64,000 nt of DNA from an uncultured Lachnospiraceae bacterium (GTDB lineage Bacteria > Bacillota > Clostridia > Lachnospirales > Lachnospiraceae). The stretch lies in NCBI GenBank assembly GCA_905235745.1, contig CAJOMN010000001.1:371298-435297 (forward strand), in the 5' to 3' direction. The position numbers and the translations under genes were made by a program. Positions 18,500 through 28,476 of the stretch are shown here, piece after piece. Numbering within the stretch: position 1 is the stretch's first letter; each line of letters opens with the position of its first letter. The notes under the pieces are model-generated. The model was not told the origin of the DNA. It worked only from the letters and a program-made list of their open reading frames with translations, and ran no database searches.

Positions 18500-19612
18500 T
18501 TACTGTTCCAAATAAAAAATATCCTCGAATTCGGTCTTGCGCATCAGCGGCACAATAAAACCTCCTCCAACTTTGGGCGAAACAAAAATGTTACACTTCG
18601 ATAACAGAAAAAGTTCCAATAAATACGTTTTCGAACGTTCATATAATAAATCATCATTTATATGATTTTTACCCGAAACTATTTCATCAAAATTGGCATT
18701 ATAATCATACAAATCATCTACTTCCGAATAACAGTATGAATTTAAACGTTTTCTATCGATTGAATATATATTCTCGTTCCCAAAAACTTCTTCAAACCTT
18801 TTAATTGTTTCATCATATAAAGTAGAAACAAATACCTTCTTTACATTCTTTTCCTGCATAGTTTTGTTCAAAAGAGCAATTGTTTCATCAAGATTCGGAA
18901 CTCTCGGATGATATGACAATACTTTTATATGTGATTCATTAGTTATATATTTAAGGCACTCTTCAGAAAAATGCTCTCTCATCAATACTCCTACTACTCT
19001 TTCGTTTCCAAAAAAAGAATTCATTTTTTGGAACTGCTCCTCAAAAGAATTCTTAACATCCGGCTGCAAATCAAGGAATTCAAAACCTATATGCCGCAGC
19101 GTATCCCTATATCTGTCACCTTTTTCCCCTGAATAAAAATAGCATTTATCATTCGAATTCCCAATAAGACACCTCTCGAATTTCTTATTATATATTCCTC
19201 GAGCATTAATCGGACCTAAAACAACAGTATTATTTTTATCACTCAAAACGTCTTTAATTGTAGGTTTCTGCACAAAGAATTGTTCCCATAAGTTATTAGG
19301 AATTTCTTCATCAATTCTACATCCACAATAGTCATATTCAATCAAAACCTTATACCCATATTTCTTGGCTAAGAGCGCAACAAAAAGTGCATCTCGCATC
19401 ACAGCCCCCATACCCATAAGAGGAATTTGATAGCGAAGAATATAGTATTTACTACCTCTATCTGTTCCTTTTTGTAATATATGCATACTCCCAACGTCGA
19501 CTCCACCTCTAAGTTTGAAGTATAAATCACGCACTGCCAATTCTGTGGGAAATCCAAAGCTATTTCCTATTAAACGAAATACCGTATTTTTTATTCTATT
19601 TAAACCCAACAT
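18500..19612 (-). CDS. Putative fucosyltransferase-like GT-B glycosyltransferase
   Basis: A 370-residue soluble protein. No DxD-type GT-A motif is seen. The C-terminal half has VVGVLMREHFS, KVFVSTLYDET and CNIFVSPKVGGGFIVPLMR blocks. These resemble the arrangement in O- or alpha-1,6-fucosyltransferase-like families (Arg in the first block, STD-like second block, small C-terminal Ser/Gly motif). The similarity is remote and the assignment is tentative. It lies beside a GT10-like and a GT2-like gene, which supports a glycosyltransferase role. A ribosome site AGAGGG precedes the ATG. Confidence 0.5.
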   Translation of the reverse strand: MLGLNRIKNTVFRLIGNSFGFPTELAVRDLYFKLRGGVDVGSMHILQKGTDRGSKYYILRYQIPLMGMGAVMRDALFVALLAKKYGYKVLIEYDYCGCRIDEEIPNNLWEQFFVQKPTIKDVLSDKNNTVVLGPINARGIYNKKFERCLIGNSNDKCYFYSGEKGDRYRDTLRHIGFEFLDLQPDVKNSFEEQFQKMNSFFGNERVVGVLMREHFSEECLKYITNESHIKVLSYHPRVPNLDETIALLNKTMQEKNVKKVFVSTLYDETIKRFEEVFGNENIYSIDRKRLNSYCYSEVDDLYDYNANFDEIVSGKNHINDDLLYERSKTYLLELFLLSKCNIFVSPKVGGGFIVPLMRKTEFEDIFYLEQ

Positions 19613-19654
19613 CTGAAGCCCTCTTTCTTGTAATAAATATCCAATTGTATGATT

Positions 19655-20548
19655 TTAAAAAAAATGATCCAAGTGGGTAAGCACTAATTGAAATTTATTC
19701 ATAGCATTTACCATTGAACAATATACCGGACGTAAAAACCACAATTTCTGTTTCCACATAGGAGCATCTTCCCTTTTCTTGACAACTCCAAACTCTTTTT
19801 CTGAAACTGTACCCCTTATTGAATAATCAATATTTATCCCATGTTTTTTGAATACAGGATCTACGCTGGGAACAAACCATCTTCCTCTATATACACCGCT
19901 CCCCCAAAAAACCGTTCCACTAATTTCATAAGTATATGGAAAAACATGCTCAACCCCCGGTATATGCGAATAAAATAGATGGCTCGGATGTCGATAACTC
20001 CGCCAATTTCCTATAGTCTCCCATTCCCAAGGATTCTCATCTTTTTTCAGGTACTCTATGAGTCTATCTCTTCGCCATAATCCGGCCTGACAATTAAACT
20101 TATACTGTCCTATAAGAGGTCTTCTCTCAAACCCCTCATACTTACCATCTCTGATATTCTTCGATGCATACGTCTCTTTGAAGCAAAACGTCGATATCCT
20201 GGGGTTCTCATCCATCCATTTTATGTATTGACTGATTTTTTCAGTCTTAACGGGATCCTGCATAAAAAAATCATCAAGGAGCAAAATTATATAGTCGGTA
20301 TCAATTGATTCCAAAGTTGCTCGCAATCTCGCGGTCCAGCTCAAGATCACACCGTTTTTGCACAATCCCAGAGTTCTAATGTTTAAACCCTCATACTCAA
20401 ATGCTTTCTCCTCAGTATTCAAAATTATGGGAATCTGTTTCTCCCCAAGTTCTTTCCATTCAGTTTTAAGAATCTTGAAAAAAGGTTCCCATAAATCCTC
20501 ATATTTGTCACAACTGGAAACAATAACCGTATATCTATGCTTATCCAT
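19655..20548 (-). CDS. Glycosyltransferase-like protein of uncertain family
   Basis: A 297-residue protein beginning with a beta-strand (YTVIVSSCDKYEDLW) and carrying an acidic IILLLDDFFM motif near residue 95, equivalent to the DxD region of GT-A enzymes. A QAGLWRRDRLIEYL segment follows, as in several capsule glycosyltransferases. No membrane segment is evident. It sits between two other transferase genes in the same operon. GT-A fold membership is inferred from the early acidic motif and the context. Confidence 0.6.
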   Translation of the reverse strand: MDKHRYTVIVSSCDKYEDLWEPFFKILKTEWKELGEKQIPIILNTEEKAFEYEGLNIRTLGLCKNGVILSWTARLRATLESIDTDYIILLLDDFFMQDPVKTEKISQYIKWMDENPRISTFCFKETYASKNIRDGKYEGFERRPLIGQYKFNCQAGLWRRDRLIEYLKKDENPWEWETIGNWRSYRHPSHLFYSHIPGVEHVFPYTYEISGTVFWGSGVYRGRWFVPSVDPVFKKHGINIDYSIRGTVSEKEFGVVKKREDAPMWKQKLWFLRPVYCSMVNAMNKFQLVLTHLDHFF

Positions 20549-20601
20549 ATATTACCACCCGAAACGATAAGATAACCTTCTAACTAATATGATATCTTGT
20601 C

Positions 20602-21600
20602 CTAAAGATCATAATGGTCAACCAGATAGTCCTCATAACATAAATAGTCTTGCACCCGCATATAATTATCTTTAATTGCATTGATACGGGAATCATAATC
20701 CCTCTCGCTACATCTCTCTATAATTTTATCAATTTTAGAAAAATCACTCAGAGCGCTCTCGTTAACACAAATTATACCATCACTATTAAAAAAACGACCA
20801 ATTTCAGTCGCACCGATGTATATAGGTACTGTCATAGCCGCGAAACAATCCAAAACTTTTTCGGTAAAATAATATGGTGTAACATTATTCTCTATAACAA
20901 TACTATATCGATAGCCTTCCAAAGCCTCAGCCTTTTTTTTAATAAATCTTCCAACCGATCTTCCATAGCAATCCACCTTTTCACTACCTTTATAATAGTT
21001 TGCCAGTTGAGCTCTTAAAACATGCAGTTTACACATCGATTTGTTTGAAGCAATAATAGAAATGTTTCTATTTTTATTTTCATAACTTCTGTCCGACAAC
21101 TCCCCACCACAGATTTTTGTTCCATACCACACGGAATTTGCCGGGGCAAATCTGGCATTTTCATACTTATTCAGAATCATTTCAGAACTAGTAAAAATGC
21201 ACGAAAAGTTCTTCAATATGTCATGCCTTTTCAATATCTCCCGATATACATTGGGGATTATAACTTCTGACTCTCTTAATATTCCAAACTTACGAGTACA
21301 GTTATACGTCTCATTAAGTATGTTCTCATGCACATAAAAATGCGTTTCAAGGGATCTGTTAAATCTGTCCCAAAGGATCCTGCGCGGATATCTTCCCATG
21401 CTCAAAGAATAGGGGGAGTTGCCTGCATCTTTCAAGAAAAAGACTTTCATCTCATCCCCTTGTTCATTAAAAACATGTGGAGGCATGGAATTCATCGTAT
21501 CTCTTAAATTTGAAAAATCATATTCTGCAATATGATTTTTTACTATAAAATACGGCAAACACTCTTTTAACTTACCTATTTTCTTCCTGCTTAAAAACAT
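20602..21600 (-). CDS. GT10 (alpha-1,3/1,4-fucosyltransferase-like) glycosyltransferase
   Basis: A 332-residue enzyme. The C-terminal GT10 signature is plain: YRYSIVIENNVTPYYFTEKVLDCFAAMTVPIYIGA split across residues ~240-275, with the conserved ENN, YxTEK and P(I/V)Y(I/W)G elements. GT10 enzymes transfer fucose or similar 6-deoxy sugars from nucleotide donors. The ATG at 21600 overlaps the end of the ABC transporter gene by 29 bases. A longer frame open to 21840 reads through the transporter and was rejected as the start. Confidence 0.85.
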   Translation of the reverse strand: MFLSRKKIGKLKECLPYFIVKNHIAEYDFSNLRDTMNSMPPHVFNEQGDEMKVFFLKDAGNSPYSLSMGRYPRRILWDRFNRSLETHFYVHENILNETYNCTRKFGILRESEVIIPNVYREILKRHDILKNFSCIFTSSEMILNKYENARFAPANSVWYGTKICGGELSDRSYENKNRNISIIASNKSMCKLHVLRAQLANYYKGSEKVDCYGRSVGRFIKKKAEALEGYRYSIVIENNVTPYYFTEKVLDCFAAMTVPIYIGATEIGRFFNSDGIICVNESALSDFSKIDKIIERCSERDYDSRINAIKDNYMRVQDYLCYEDYLVDHYDL

Positions 21601-23443
21601 CTTCTTTTGTTCTCTCGATTGCAACCCCATTAGTAATTTCATATATTTTATCACAACTACGAATCGTTGTAAGCCTATGAGCAACAATAATAATAGTAAC
21701 ACTTCCCTGCAATGTTTCAATGGATTCCAAAACAGCAGCCTCAGTTTCATTATCCAAAGCAGCGGTTGCTTCATCAAGGAGCAGAATCTCCGGCTCATAA
21801 TATAGCGCTCTGGCAATTGCCACTCGCTGTCGCTGCCCACCGGAAAACTTTACACCCCTTTCTCCCACTAATGTATCCAGCTTATTAGGAAGCGATTCAA
21901 CAAAATCTTTTAGATTAGCCTTATTTAATGCCTCCCAAATCCTATCATCAGAAACATCCTGCATTCCAAAGGCTACATTGGCCTTTATTGTATCATCTAT
22001 AAGATATATACTTTGAGGAACAAAACCTACTAATCGTGCCCAAGTATTAGGCATGCAGAATATATTTCTTCCATCTATTGTTACATTACCCTTCTGCGGT
22101 CGTAAAAGTCCAAGAATTATATCTGTAACTGTAGTCTTTCCTGCCCCGGATGCTCCTATTATTCCTATAGATTCTCCTTTGTTGATATCCATCGATAATC
22201 CCTTTAAAACGGGAATCTCTTGGTTCATGTATTTCCATTCAATCTTTTGAAGCGATATTACAAAATTCCGACTTCTAATCTCATTTGCTAATTCTTCACT
22301 ATTGCTATCTATATATTCATAATCATAATTAGGAGAGAAACTCTTACTTTCCAACTTGTCTCTTGTAAACATCTTTTCGTATTCTTGGGCTTCACAAATA
22401 TTCTTAAATACTTCTTCTTCAAATGGTCTGTTGTATACAATACTTGTTATTCCATTAGCAATCTTTCCAACAGAAGGTAAAATTTTAAAGGCAGCCATGG
22501 CAAACGATGCTAATCTCGGAATAAAATATGCCATTCCCTCATCACCCATAATCATACGTATACATATAATTCCAACTATTCCGCTCACACAAACGCCTTC
22601 TGTTATTCGATTTGGGCAGGCGCTTAAAACCATATATGATCTTGTGGCGATCCTAGCATTATTGGCAGCATCATCAAATGCTTCAATGAAGTAAGCTTTT
22701 CTTCTAGTCACCATAATATCTTTTATTCCTTCAACGGCTTGAGATATACTCTTAGTACGTTCAATATCTGCTTTTTTTGCAATATTACCAGCTTTTTTCA
22801 CAAGGGGTTTGAAGAAACACACCATTCCAACTAGAATAATACTTAAAACAAATAATGTTCCCAAAGCAGTAATCCAATCAGCATATATTAAATAACAACT
22901 AATTAGAATTGTAGTTAATATCTCCGTAAAAAGTGTTAAAAGTGTTCCTATTGTGTCTCGAAAAGAAACAATTGACGAGAGACAACCAGTTCTTATTACA
23001 GCACTATTAGTATCAAGAAAATAGGAATATGGCCTGTTTAAATAGGAATCAAGCATTTTTACACTCAAACTATGCTGAAGAGCTGTCAAATAATCCGTTT
23101 GTGCGTAATTAGCGTAAAGAATAAAAGCATTTTTTAACAAATATACCAGTATAATTCCTATGCAAACCAAAACAAGCAGTCCAGTATAGTCCTGTATATT
23201 AAGTAGTTCACAGCAAAACCTTATATACTTATTTGAAATCAGTTGATCCGGCGACACAATTGCCTGCACAAATGGCAGAATAGCCGTAACACCTAACAAT
23301 TCTAAAGCAGAACTTATAACAATAGTAAAAAAAACAAATATAAGCCTTCTTTTCTGTTTATCTTCGAGAATATAATTTATCTCATCTATGATCTGTTTGA
23401 ATAATTTAATATTTTTTACCATAACGTCTGATAGCAGCTTCAA
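21572..23443 (-). CDS. ABC exporter, fused permease and ATPase
   Basis: A 623-residue half-transporter. About six membrane segments lie within residues 30-320, followed by a nucleotide-binding domain with Walker A (GASGAGKTT), signature (SGGQRQRVAIARAL), Walker B (ILLLDEATAALD) and the His switch (VAHRLTT). An insert of about 50 acidic and serine-rich residues separates the two domains. MsbA/PglK-like exporters in such loci flip lipid-linked oligosaccharides or export glycans. No Wzx flippase was seen in the window, so this may be the flippase. Confidence 0.9.
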   Translation of the reverse strand: MKLLSDVMVKNIKLFKQIIDEINYILEDKQKRRLIFVFFTIVISSALELLGVTAILPFVQAIVSPDQLISNKYIRFCCELLNIQDYTGLLVLVCIGIILVYLLKNAFILYANYAQTDYLTALQHSLSVKMLDSYLNRPYSYFLDTNSAVIRTGCLSSIVSFRDTIGTLLTLFTEILTTILISCYLIYADWITALGTLFVLSIILVGMVCFFKPLVKKAGNIAKKADIERTKSISQAVEGIKDIMVTRRKAYFIEAFDDAANNARIATRSYMVLSACPNRITEGVCVSGIVGIICIRMIMGDEGMAYFIPRLASFAMAAFKILPSVGKIANGITSIVYNRPFEEEVFKNICEAQEYEKMFTRDKLESKSFSPNYDYEYIDSNSEELANEIRSRNFVISLQKIEWKYMNQEIPVLKGLSMDINKGESIGIIGASGAGKTTVTDIILGLLRPQKGNVTIDGRNIFCMPNTWARLVGFVPQSIYLIDDTIKANVAFGMQDVSDDRIWEALNKANLKDFVESLPNKLDTLVGERGVKFSGGQRQRVAIARALYYEPEILLLDEATAALDNETEAAVLESIETLQGSVTIIIVAHRLTTIRSCDKIYEITNGVAIERTKEDVFKQEENR

Positions 23444-23476
23444 AACTCATTCATGCTTATGTGCAGTTTTCCCCTG

Positions 23477-24409
23477 TTAGGTCAAATACTTCCAATTAGC
23501 TTCATATATATCAATCGGCTGATCCGATCGATCCATCCAAACGTCAGGAGCAACAACAATCTTATCCCTGTTCTCGGACAAATGCTGAACCCACCAGCTG
23601 AACGTGGAATTATATATGATGAAGTGCTTGCAGGCACTCATTAACCTTACTTTCTCCCAAATAGGATTCCCGGGAGTTTCAAACTTTATATTATAATCAT
23701 TTGGTATGTTTATTTTACACCATTCAATGTCATCAGAGAAAATAAAGAAAACAGGATTGTCAATCTTGCCACTTATATACTGCATTGCCTTTGTAAAATA
23801 AGAAATACTATACCGATATCTCTCATTTTCCGTATCTTTTCTTTTTAATGTAACGCACACAGACTCATTTGTTAGTATTTCTTCATAAAACTCTATGTTT
23901 GTAGCAAGAACACTCTCTTTGGGTTTTAATTCATCACATATCTTATGATCAATTTCCTTAAAATAGCGGGGGGATTCGAAATAACCGTTAATATATAGAT
24001 TTCTTCTCCTGACAATGTCAAAAGGATAGTACGCGGCATCAAAATAATATATGCCAAGTCTGGGTAGGTTTTTGGCGCACCACAGATAAAATCTGTATGT
24101 ACGTTTTTCAAATGGTTTAAGATGTAACAGCCGTTGAATGGCTTTTAACATCATGAATATAAAACCACCCAATCCCGGGGTTGACTCATATCTATAGTTA
24201 ACTGTATTAAATAACCTGAGAAGATTATCGCTCTCAGGTAACGCTTTCTTGTCCTGTCGAACCCGGAAATAATTGATAACAAGTTCGCCACCTGTTATCT
24301 CTTGGATGCTTCTTGCAAAGGCATACTGAAAGAACTGATTTCCGCAATTTCCACGGATGTACAGATGGATGGTTGTTCCTTTTTTCTCTTTGTATGGTTT
24401 TATGTTCAA
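23477..24409 (-). CDS. GT11 (alpha-1,2-fucosyltransferase-like) glycosyltransferase
   Basis: A 310-residue enzyme of usual GT11 length. Early motif RGNCGNQFFQYAFARS corresponds to the GT11 glycine-rich motif, normally G-x-LGNQ-x-FQYA, and NSTFSWWVQHL is the conserved C-terminal NS(S/T)FSWW motif. The middle motif FFIFSDDIEWCK also fits. GT11 transfers L-fucose or a related 6-deoxyhexose in alpha-1,2 linkage. No fucose-nucleotide genes (gmd, fcl) lie in the window, so the donor could be another deoxysugar nucleotide. Confidence 0.88.
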   Translation of the reverse strand: MNIKPYKEKKGTTIHLYIRGNCGNQFFQYAFARSIQEITGGELVINYFRVRQDKKALPESDNLLRLFNTVNYRYESTPGLGGFIFMMLKAIQRLLHLKPFEKRTYRFYLWCAKNLPRLGIYYFDAAYYPFDIVRRRNLYINGYFESPRYFKEIDHKICDELKPKESVLATNIEFYEEILTNESVCVTLKRKDTENERYRYSISYFTKAMQYISGKIDNPVFFIFSDDIEWCKINIPNDYNIKFETPGNPIWEKVRLMSACKHFIIYNSTFSWWVQHLSENRDKIVVAPDVWMDRSDQPIDIYEANWKYLT

Positions 24410-24417
24410 TTGTTTTG

Positions 24418-25416
24418 CTACAGTTTTCTCTTTCTGAATGTCTTAAGCCTATTTAAAAGGAAACAGGTCTTCTTAACTCCAAGTATACGCGTAGCACAAG
24501 CTATAAGCTTTCCCTCTACGGAACTGTCATACTTCAAAATATAAAGGATTCTCTTAATCCCATCAATAAGTTCATCGATTTCAACTGGATCGGCATAAAA
24601 CAGATTTCCCATAACAGTGTGCTCAAACATATTGGCCAATGTGTTTTTTATACTCTTGTCAAGTTGATTGCTTATTGTCAATGTCTTTAAGTACGCATCC
24701 CAATCACCAATCACATATGTAGTATCTCTAACCAGTTTTCCATAATTCAAATGCATGGTTGATGACTGTATTTTCCACCGATAATAATAGTGAGCCGTCA
24801 CCATTGCAACTTTTTGGGCTTCCAATGTTACCCTGTCAATCAATTGAAAATCTTCTGAAATAATCCCTTCAATAAACCTGAATCTTTTGGCTCGCCAAAA
24901 AGCTGTTCTGAAGCACTTCCCACAGGGGCTCCATTCCATCCCCATCATCAGAAGAGCCTGTTCCCCGTTAACACCTTCAAAATCAGAGCAATTCAAATGG
25001 CGCTGGATATCAATCACATTTCCATCGGGTTCAACATTATACATTCGTTCAGACAATATGACATCCAGTTCGCCGTGTATTGTTATTTTATCACAAAACA
25101 TCTCAAGAGTATTGGGTGCTATATAGTCATCACTGTCTACAAAGATAAAATATTGCCCTCTTGATATTTCTACCCCTCGATTACGCGCAGATGACTGACC
25201 TCCGTTTGCCTTATGAGCCACGACGACGTTATCATATTCATTACTATATTTATCGCAAATGAGTTCACTGCCATCGTTACTCCCATCATCTATAAGAATA
25301 AGTTCAAAGTCCTTGTAAGTCTGCCCAATAACGCTCTCAATGCAGGCATCTAAATACTCACAGACATTATAAACAGGAACTATTACGCTAAAAAATGTAC
25401 AATCATTCCTTTCCAT
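24418..25416 (-). CDS. GT2 family glycosyltransferase
   Basis: A 332-residue GT-A enzyme. FSVIVPVYNVCEYLDACI opens the fold, LILIDDGSNDGS and FIFVDSDDYI carry the nucleotide- and metal-binding acids, and a cationic tail ends the chain. The ATG at 25416 was taken. A TTG at 25434 is in frame but sits too close to the AAGGA site. It follows the TupA-like gene with a short overlap or gap. Confidence 0.85.
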   Translation of the reverse strand: MERNDCTFFSVIVPVYNVCEYLDACIESVIGQTYKDFELILIDDGSNDGSELICDKYSNEYDNVVVAHKANGGQSSARNRGVEISRGQYFIFVDSDDYIAPNTLEMFCDKITIHGELDVILSERMYNVEPDGNVIDIQRHLNCSDFEGVNGEQALLMMGMEWSPCGKCFRTAFWRAKRFRFIEGIISEDFQLIDRVTLEAQKVAMVTAHYYYRWKIQSSTMHLNYGKLVRDTTYVIGDWDAYLKTLTISNQLDKSIKNTLANMFEHTVMGNLFYADPVEIDELIDGIKRILYILKYDSSVEGKLIACATRILGVKKTCFLLNRLKTFRKRKL

Positions 25417-25426
25417 TCCTACATAA

Positions 25427-26305
25427 CTAATCAATCCTTAACCATTCTCCAAATCTATAATCCCATACTTCCGGTTCAAATTTAGACATCCCGTCCATAT
25501 GATAAAATGTAAATTCACCAAAATACACTTTATCCTTAGACTCATAAAAATCTACTCTAACATGCCGAAAACCTTCACTCAAAGTTTTCGCCAGTTTTAC
25601 CATTTGTTCAAAATTCCTCGGTTTTTCAAGGGGAGATTCGGAATTAGGATGTCCATTTGAAAAATCAAGGTGATTAAAATCCATATCATAAAAATCAAAT
25701 CTTGTTCCACCTGCTTTCCCTCTATTAGATGCTATATACATTGCTTTTATATCACCATCGAATGCAAAAAATTTATAATCATTTAATCCGCATTTATCGC
25801 CGATATAAGGTTCTGCAATAATCCTGCGAGGTATATTCTTATATTGTTCCTGTCTGCCGAGCCAATAGAAATTGCGACTCATTTCTGCGTCAATCTTTCT
25901 TTTGGCAAATTTAAGATTAAATTTTCTCCTGTCATCACAAATAATAAAACTTCCGGAATCATGGGTGCACTTTAAAACAAATTTCTCCGGTAATTCATCA
26001 AGATTAATATCATCAAATTTCTCCCACACCCCAATAGTAGGAATAACATATTCATCACCGATCATATCCGATACAATTTTTTTGACAGCTATTTTGTCAG
26101 CATATTTAGTGTACTCTGGATTTCTGTCATATAACTTCAGGTATTGTAGTTTTGCATTATATGTTACCGGATTATTAAGATCCAACTTCCTTCCAATCTT
26201 AATTCGATAACGTATTTTTAGATATTGCTCGTCAGGGATAAACATCAACACATGCTGCATTTTGAAATACAGTGGTTTGATCATCCATTTGATTTTCTCA
26301 TTCAT
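25427..26305 (-). CDS. TupA-like ATP-grasp protein
   Basis: A 292-residue protein of the TupA-like ATP-grasp family. Visible features are NPVTYNAKLQYLKLYDRNP, the KCTHDSGSFIICDD strand-loop and IIAEPYI followed by DYKFFAFDG. ATP-grasp enzymes form amide or ester bonds through acyl phosphates. Members near teichuronopeptide and capsule genes are thought to attach amino acids or similar groups to uronic acids, but their chemistry is not firmly established. It overlaps the next GT2 gene by eight bases. Confidence 0.85.
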   Translation of the reverse strand: MNEKIKWMIKPLYFKMQHVLMFIPDEQYLKIRYRIKIGRKLDLNNPVTYNAKLQYLKLYDRNPEYTKYADKIAVKKIVSDMIGDEYVIPTIGVWEKFDDINLDELPEKFVLKCTHDSGSFIICDDRRKFNLKFAKRKIDAEMSRNFYWLGRQEQYKNIPRRIIAEPYIGDKCGLNDYKFFAFDGDIKAMYIASNRGKAGGTRFDFYDMDFNHLDFSNGHPNSESPLEKPRNFEQMVKLAKTLSEGFRHVRVDFYESKDKVYFGEFTFYHMDGMSKFEPEVWDYRFGEWLRID

Positions 26306-27350
26306 TTTTCATAGTCTTTCTTACTATCATCTTAGTATACAAACGTTGGTGAACATAGCCCGGAACCCTTTCTGCAAAGGCGCTCAACACTCGCAATATG
26401 AAAACAGGTCTTCTCAGAAATTCCGACAAATACCTTCTGTTTTCAGAATACAACATTTTTCTCCCCCACCAGAAATACAAAATATGCCTATATTTCCGTG
26501 GATGATACACATCTTTATTGTTGTTTATTGATATCAATTTGTCAACCAAAGCAAGATTATCCTGAACTGTACCGGTTATTCCCGTATCCCTCATATGTAT
26601 ATACAGGTCTTTTTCCTTTTCTGTAGGGTTTGGCAGTAATCTCTCAAGACATTTTAACTTGGTTAAATTGGAATATAATATCTGTTTATCGCTAAGCCCC
26701 TTACCTTTTTCATCATTCGAATTATACAGAAGTAATACTTTCTGCAGTGAATCCAGTTTACCATACATAGAGCATCTCGCCCACATATCATAATCCTGCG
26801 ATCTTATGAATGATTTGTCATATCTTAGATTATTATCATTTAGAAAATCCGTTCTGAACATAACCGTGGGATGGGGAAATACCTTAGGTGCAAGCGACAG
26901 CTCTATGCGCATGTCTTCATTATCAAATCTGGCGTACGCACCTCCTATCCCTCCTGTCATTTTTCCGTCCTTAATATCCATGGAAATACATGCAAGAACA
27001 TCTATATCCGAATGTTGATTCATATAGCTAACCTGCTCATATAATCTGTTCGGATACGAATAATCGTCAGCATCCATTCTTGCTATATATTTCCCTCTGG
27101 CAATATCTATACCCTTATTAAGCGAAGCAGCCAATCCAATATTGGAATCATTGTGTATCAATATGACTCTCGGATCCGCAATTCTCTCCAGATAATCCAC
27201 GCAGTCAGGATCAGCTCCATCATCTACAATAAGGAATTCGAAATCTCTGTAAGTCTGGTTAAGAATGCTATTTACCGCTCTGTCTAATAAATTAACATCC
27301 GTTTTATATACGGACATTAGAACAGTTACCAAATCATCACAAGTATTCAT
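26298..27350 (-). CDS. GT2 family glycosyltransferase
   Basis: A 350-residue GT-A enzyme. The N-terminal VTVLMSVYKTDVNLLDRAVNSIL block, FLIVDDGADPD and YIARMDADDYSYP mark a family 2 transferase, with ADDY as the metal-binding motif. The C-terminal third is positively charged and may lie along the membrane. It is one of three consecutive GT2-type genes with the neighbouring frames at 24418 and 27369. Confidence 0.85.
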   Translation of the reverse strand: MNTCDDLVTVLMSVYKTDVNLLDRAVNSILNQTYRDFEFLIVDDGADPDCVDYLERIADPRVILIHNDSNIGLAASLNKGIDIARGKYIARMDADDYSYPNRLYEQVSYMNQHSDIDVLACISMDIKDGKMTGGIGGAYARFDNEDMRIELSLAPKVFPHPTVMFRTDFLNDNNLRYDKSFIRSQDYDMWARCSMYGKLDSLQKVLLLYNSNDEKGKGLSDKQILYSNLTKLKCLERLLPNPTEKEKDLYIHMRDTGITGTVQDNLALVDKLISINNNKDVYHPRKYRHILYFWWGRKMLYSENRRYLSEFLRRPVFILRVLSAFAERVPGYVHQRLYTKMIVRKTMKNE

Positions 27351-27368
27351 TATATATTATGCCTACAT

Positions 27369-28412
27369 TTATTTTGAGATAACAGATTTCAGACCGCACA
27401 TATATCTGTCAATCGTTACAAGCAGCCCGAATCTTCCACCGATCAACATTCGATATCTGTATTTATTATATATCTTCAATGCCTTGCAGTAGTTCCTGCC
27501 ATCCATGAAGAAATTCCTTTCTTGCCGCACTATATTGTCCAAACTCCCACATTTCATCGACCTGCTAATATCTGTTCTACTATTAAGTTTGAAAATATGA
27601 TCCATCACAGAATTAAGTGCATTTGCTTTATAGGCGCTATACAGATCAACGCCTTGATCTTCAGAAATACTCAGTATCTTTATATCATCCAGCATCACAT
27701 CATCCAGTTTATTATACACCGCAATAATATTATGGATATCTTCTTCTGTCTTGTAATGAGCTATACTTGTATTTCTTATCACATAGTGATAGAGGCAGTC
27801 CCTAACAAGGAGGATTGAATTCGCATATTTCAGCAGAAAAGCAGTCTGTACTTTATCTTCTCCGATATTGGTTCTAATACTGTAGATTTCATCTATATGT
27901 TGCCTAAACAGATCACCTTTTACAACTTTGTTCCAGATAGTATTGTACTTATCTGAAGGAGCAAATTGTACAAACATTTCCTCCGCATTTAATAATTCAT
28001 ATTCTTTGGATGTAACAGAATGGGAAGATGCCTTATTCGGACGCTCAATATAATAGCTAAAGCATAGACATTCAGGCGTAAATTCTCGAATATAACTGTC
28101 AACAACAGTCAGAAGATTATTTTCAACATAATCATCAGAGTCAATAAACAGGAGATATTCCCCCGAAGATTCTCTCACACCGGTTCCACGAGCCAGTAAA
28201 AGTCCGTTATTATCTTGATGAATCACCTTAATATTACTGTACTTATCGGAGTATTCGTCACAGATTTCCTCTGATCCATCCGTTGATCCATCATCGACAA
28301 GTATTATTTCATAACTCCCAACAGGATAGTTTTGATTTAGAATAGAGTCTACGCACTTTTTTAAATAATCCTTAACATTATATACAGGAACAAGAAAACT
28401 ATACTTTATCAT
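27369..28412 (-). CDS. GT2 family glycosyltransferase
   Basis: A 347-residue GT-A enzyme with YSFLVPVYNVKDYLKKCVDSIL, IILVDDGSTDGS and LLFIDSDDYVE. The ATG at 28412 was chosen; a TTG at 28427 is also in frame but lacks a clear ribosome site. It lies directly downstream of the frameshifted GtrII-like gene. The sugar and acceptor are unknown. Confidence 0.85.
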   Translation of the reverse strand: MIKYSFLVPVYNVKDYLKKCVDSILNQNYPVGSYEIILVDDGSTDGSEEICDEYSDKYSNIKVIHQDNNGLLLARGTGVRESSGEYLLFIDSDDYVENNLLTVVDSYIREFTPECLCFSYYIERPNKASSHSVTSKEYELLNAEEMFVQFAPSDKYNTIWNKVVKGDLFRQHIDEIYSIRTNIGEDKVQTAFLLKYANSILLVRDCLYHYVIRNTSIAHYKTEEDIHNIIAVYNKLDDVMLDDIKILSISEDQGVDLYSAYKANALNSVMDHIFKLNSRTDISRSMKCGSLDNIVRQERNFFMDGRNYCKALKIYNKYRYRMLIGGRFGLLVTIDRYMCGLKSVISK

Positions 28413-28476
28413 TATCTCTACACGCAAAAATAACTATCCTTAATCAGTGTACATATCGTAATTGAGTGTTAATACT

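Noticed and set aside
20602..21840. A 412-residue version of the GT10-like protein starting at 21840
   Set aside because: The first 80 residues run through the ABC transporter ATPase in another frame and have no family similarity. The ATG at 21600 is used.
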